This document shows, in pieces, positions 6,571 through 9,116 of a stretch of 9,116 nt of DNA (positions within the stretch are counted from its first letter, which is position 1; each line of letters begins with the position of its first letter). The DNA is from Bacteroidales bacterium UBA3816 (lineage in GTDB: Bacteria > Bacteroidota > Bacteroidia > Bacteroidales > P3). Under the pieces are notes generated by a model. That model was not told where the DNA came from. It made no database searches and saw only the letters and a list, made by a program, of their open reading frames with translations. Location: NCBI GenBank assembly GCA_002368955.1, contig DFDY01000173.1, forward strand, positions 1-9,116, in the 5' to 3' direction. The translations under genes were made by a program, and so were the position numbers.

Positions 6571-9116
6571 TCATCTCACAAGCACCACCGTGCCAGTCTT
6601 CTTCATCACCCCGCCGGGAGTGATAGTGTCTTTGTAGGTGCAGGTGTATACATATGCCGCCTGCACACAGGGGCGGTCTTCGTGCGTCCCGTCCCATCCC
6701 TCGTTGATGTCGGTGGAATGATACACCAGGTCTCCCCGTCGGTCGTAAATCCATATCTCAAAGTCTGTGATATTGGTATAGTAGGCGCGGAATCTATTGT
6801 TTTCTTGTCTATTGGGGGTGAAAATGTTCGGGAAGAAAATCTCCGATTTCGTTATCGGTATGGTCACCCAATCGGTGTCGTGGCATAGCTCGTTGGATGC
6901 CAACAGTTGAATGCGCAGGCTGTCGGCAGTCTCTGGCACTTCCACCCTGATGTCGGGCAGGGTGTCGTAGAGTGGTGGTGGCGTTTGGTCGTACCAGAGA
7001 TACCACTCATAGCGGTCGGCATGTCCATGTGTTAGGCTGCGGGCTGTCAGTGTCCGCTGCTCTCCTACCAGCCGTGCGGGGTTCACCTCTATCCATGCCG
7101 TCAGGGCTTCCAGTGGATGCAACTCTATGCTGTCTTTGACCGTGCACCTTGGCTCTTCGGCATATTCTGTCATTACGTAATAGGTGGTGGCCTCACTGGG
7201 GTTGACCGTGATGACCGAGTCACCCGCTTGTCCGGCAAGGGTCGGGTCCGAAGGGCTGGACCACCAGTGGCAGTAGGGCAGCGAGGGGTGGGCCGCCAGC
7301 CTATAGTGTGGGTCGCCCTGGCAGGTATACTGGCTGTCGATAGCTATCTGCGGCAGGGGCTTCACCGTCAGTGTCACCTTTCGTTGTGTGTCAGCCACCG
7401 AGAGCGATTCCATGTGGATTGTTCTATAATAGATGCCCGAGGTGCGCAGCACTGTGTCTATAAACTCAAACTCCTCTCCTTCGCAGATGGTGGCCCATAG
7501 GCTGTCAGCCACTAGGGCCTTCCATTCCAGGTGCAGCGTTCTCACCGAGTCGCAACCCAGCCGGGTCTGTCCTGGGTGCACATACACGCCTGGCGTGTCG
7601 CATTCAGTCCCTTCAAACAGCAAGGTGTCGCCCATATAAATGGTGTCGTAATAATGAATGTCGTATGACGTGTCTACGGTCAGGTTCAGCTGCACCAGAC
7701 TGTCGCACCCCGCTTGGTTGGTCAGTGTGTCGGTGTAAAGGCCTGTCGCGGTGTATGTCTGCGAGGTCTGCGGCCAGTAGAAGCTGTCGCAAACGGTCAT
7801 GGCCGTCAGATGTTGTGATACATGACGGACTGTAAGCCTTAGGGTGCGCGAAAGCACGCTGTCGCCCGCAATGATGGTGTCTAGGTGATACACCCCCGCG
7901 CGGGTCAGCATGGTGTCGAACATCCGCAGGGTGTCACCCTCGCACATGCTGTGGTTAACCGTGTCGTATCGCACGCATCTGTTCACATAGGTGAACTCCT
8001 GTACGGCCGTGTCGGCGCAGCTCCCGCCCGCCAGCATGGCATACAGTTTCACGCGGTAGGTGCCTGGCAAATATACGTGCACGGGGTTACGCTCCGTTGA
8101 GGAGCTCCCGTCGCCAAAATCCCACAGGTAGCTCTCGCACCCGTTCGCAATAGAGTCGCAATGGGCCGAGTCGCTGGTGATGATGCTGTGATTTGTCATC
8201 TTCATACTTACATGCAGGCAGCTGTTGGTGTCCATATTCTCCATGTCGAAGCGGGCATAGGGGTAACGCTCTCCCGCCACGGCCGAAAGGGTGAAGTGGC
8301 AGTCGGCATGAGCGGCATCGTTGGGCGCGCCCACAAACGAGAGGTCGCAGTAGTAAGTCCCTGGCTGCACCACATGCACCGTGTCCGCCCTCGACAGGGT
8401 GGTGGTGTCGGTGGCACTATACCAGCGGTAGGCGAATCCCGCCGGGGCGTTGAATGTATTCTCCCCAGAGTTGCAGCTGCTACTTGAAATCCGCTTGTTG
8501 TCTAGGTCCAGCACGAAGTAGGCATAGCCGAAATGTCCGCCTGCGCTGCAGTCATAGGTGGTCAGGTTCACCTTGATGGTCTGCCCCTGCAGTGGTGTCA
8601 GGTCGATGCCCAGTGTCGTCCAGTCCTTCCAGAGCAGTCCCGTTGCTGTCATGTTCCATCCCAAGTCTATGTTGGATATAAAGTCGGCACTATAGCAGGG
8701 GCTAATCAGGCTGTCGTTCAAGTCTGTGATGCTGAATGAGAATCGCGGCTGCTGTTCGTCCGAGTGGTTTGGATTCTCTAGTACGGCTGCATACTTCAAT
8801 AGCAATAGGTCGTAGTCCGTTGTGTCAATCTGCAGTGTGTAGGAGATGCTCTCGGCTTTGGCCCCTCCGCTCCAGTTGCCCAGACGCACCGAAGAGCAGT
8901 AGCCCTCTGGCACCGTCCGCAGCTGCCTGTTTGTCCTCAGGTCATATTCTGACACATCGTAGTGCACCGTGTGTCGCGAGTCTACCGACTCCGGCCCTTG
9001 GTTAACGGCACCAATGTACATTTTGGGATTGTCGAACACGCCGGTATAACAGGTCACATTGGGTGCGTACAGGTCGTCGTATATCAAACGGTCTTCCTTG
9101 CACTGTGTGATGGCTG
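6571..9116 (-). CDS. Large secreted multidomain protein with PKD domain and T9SS type B (CHU_C) sorting domain (N-terminus outside window)
   Basis: The frame is open to the right edge; about 847 residues are visible and the true start and signal peptide lie beyond it. A TTG at 9087-9085 could be read as a start but the frame continues upstream without a stop. Numbering from that TTG: residues about 60-200 form a beta-rich module with many Asp and Tyr; 200-270 look Ig-like (PGTYYC at 242-247); 310-370 is a PKD domain with WDFGDG (322-327) and PGTYRVKLYA (341-350); 376-575 hold four degenerate repeats of about 45 residues with Cys-Asp/Gly-Asp and G-x-Y landmarks; 585-745 hold two further Ig-like modules; 748-838 is the CHU_C/gliding-motility type C-terminal domain (FFPNIFTPN, IYDRRGDLVYH, GWDGT, AYVYTCTYKD, KKTGTVVLVR). 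Such tails direct passage across the outer membrane by T9SS. The modules suggest an adhesin or surface structural protein; no catalytic domain is seen. It ends 53 bp before dapD. Confidence 0.88.
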   Translation of the reverse strand, partial: AITQCKEDRLIYDDLYAPNVTCYTGVFDNPKMYIGAVNQGPESVDSRHTVHYDVSEYDLRTNRQLRTVPEGYCSSVRLGNWSGGAKAESISYTLQIDTTDYDLLLLKYAAVLENPNHSDEQQPRFSFSITDLNDSLISPCYSADFISNIDLGWNMTATGLLWKDWTTLGIDLTPLQGQTIKVNLTTYDCSAGGHFGYAYFVLDLDNKRISSSSCNSGENTFNAPAGFAYRWYSATDTTTLSRADTVHVVQPGTYYCDLSFVGAPNDAAHADCHFTLSAVAGERYPYARFDMENMDTNSCLHVSMKMTNHSIITSDSAHCDSIANGCESYLWDFGDGSSSTERNPVHVYLPGTYRVKLYAMLAGGSCADTAVQEFTYVNRCVRYDTVNHSMCEGDTLRMFDTMLTRAGVYHLDTIIAGDSVLSRTLRLTVRHVSQHLTAMTVCDSFYWPQTSQTYTATGLYTDTLTNQAGCDSLVQLNLTVDTSYDIHYYDTIYMGDTLLFEGTECDTPGVYVHPGQTRLGCDSVRTLHLEWKALVADSLWATICEGEEFEFIDTVLRTSGIYYRTIHMESLSVADTQRKVTLTVKPLPQIAIDSQYTCQGDPHYRLAAHPSLPYCHWWSSPSDPTLAGQAGDSVITVNPSEATTYYVMTEYAEEPRCTVKDSIELHPLEALTAWIEVNPARLVGEQRTLTARSLTHGHADRYEWYLWYDQTPPPLYDTLPDIRVEVPETADSLRIQLLASNELCHDTDWVTIPITKSEIFFPNIFTPNRQENNRFRAYYTNITDFEIWIYDRRGDLVYHSTDINEGWDGTHEDRPCVQAAYVYTCTYKDTITPGGVMKKTGTVVLVR
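7363..7977 (-). repeat. Four degenerate ~45-residue protein repeats within the T9SS protein
   Basis: Protein-level repeats at residues (TTG numbering) about 376-421, 430-471, 477-521 and 530-575. Shared landmarks are an opening Cys or Tyr with acidic residue (CEGDTL, CDSFYW, YMGDTL, CEGEEF), a central G-x-Y turn (AGVYHLDT, TGLYTDT, PGVYVH, SGIYYR), and a closing strand ending L-x-L-T/E-V/W (LRLTV, LNLTV, LHLEW, VTLTV). The DNA copies are too diverged to be a nucleotide repeat. This type of CDS/G-Y-DTL/GCDSL repeat is common in secreted Bacteroidetes proteins. Confidence 0.6.

Noticed and set aside
9085..9087. TTG as the start of the large T9SS protein
   Set aside because: The frame stays open from here to the window edge and no signal peptide follows the TTG, so it is an internal leucine codon of a truncated gene.

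Overview
The window looks like a chromosomal housekeeping segment from a member of the Bacteroidota, most likely order Bacteroidales. Four things in the sequence support this: the gene run dnaN - ftsX - DUF3098 - uppP - truB, of which the ftsX/DUF3098/uppP/truB part is a familiar Bacteroidetes arrangement; a DUF3098 protein, a family I know only from this phylum; a gliding-motility-type (CHU_C, type B) C-terminal sorting domain that implies a type IX secretion system (T9SS); and a TAnnTTTG-type promoter core upstream of dnaN. Most starts also lack a clear Shine-Dalgarno sequence. Genus cannot be read from the window.

Layout, left to right: (1) 1-1079, plus strand: the C-terminal half or more of a Uup-like ABC-F ATPase, cut by the left edge. 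All other genes are on the minus strand. (2) truB (1069-1884), convergent with the ABC-F gene and overlapping its stop by 11 bp. (3) A perfect 12-bp inverted repeat (1901-1932), terminator-like, between truB and uppP. (4) uppP (1941-2744), the DUF3098 membrane protein (2779-3048), ftsX (3097-3972, apparently TTG start) and dnaN (3997-5136). (5) A 149-bp intergenic region holding the probable dnaN promoter and a pair of overlapping palindromes. (6) A small lipoprotein of unknown function (5286-5657) and dapD (5699-6517). (7) From 6571 to the right edge, the C-terminal ~847 residues of a large secreted multidomain protein with Ig-like modules, a PKD domain, four degenerate cysteine-containing repeats and the T9SS type B tail.

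How the genes fit together: from dnaN downward, the minus-strand genes are tightly spaced (24-56 bp gaps) and probably form an operon joining the replication clamp (dnaN) to division and envelope functions: FtsX controls septal peptidoglycan hydrolysis, UppP recycles the undecaprenyl carrier, and truB is a tRNA modification gene. DapD makes a precursor of diaminopimelate, also a peptidoglycan ingredient. The T9SS cargo protein is probably a separate transcription unit that ends just before dapD. I found no tRNA, rRNA, CRISPR array, insertion sequence, phage gene or recognisable novel multi-gene system. The points most worth a second look are the insertion in TruB, the non-ATG ftsX start, the inverted repeats near truB and dnaN, the uncharacterised lipoprotein, and the repeat architecture of the secreted protein.
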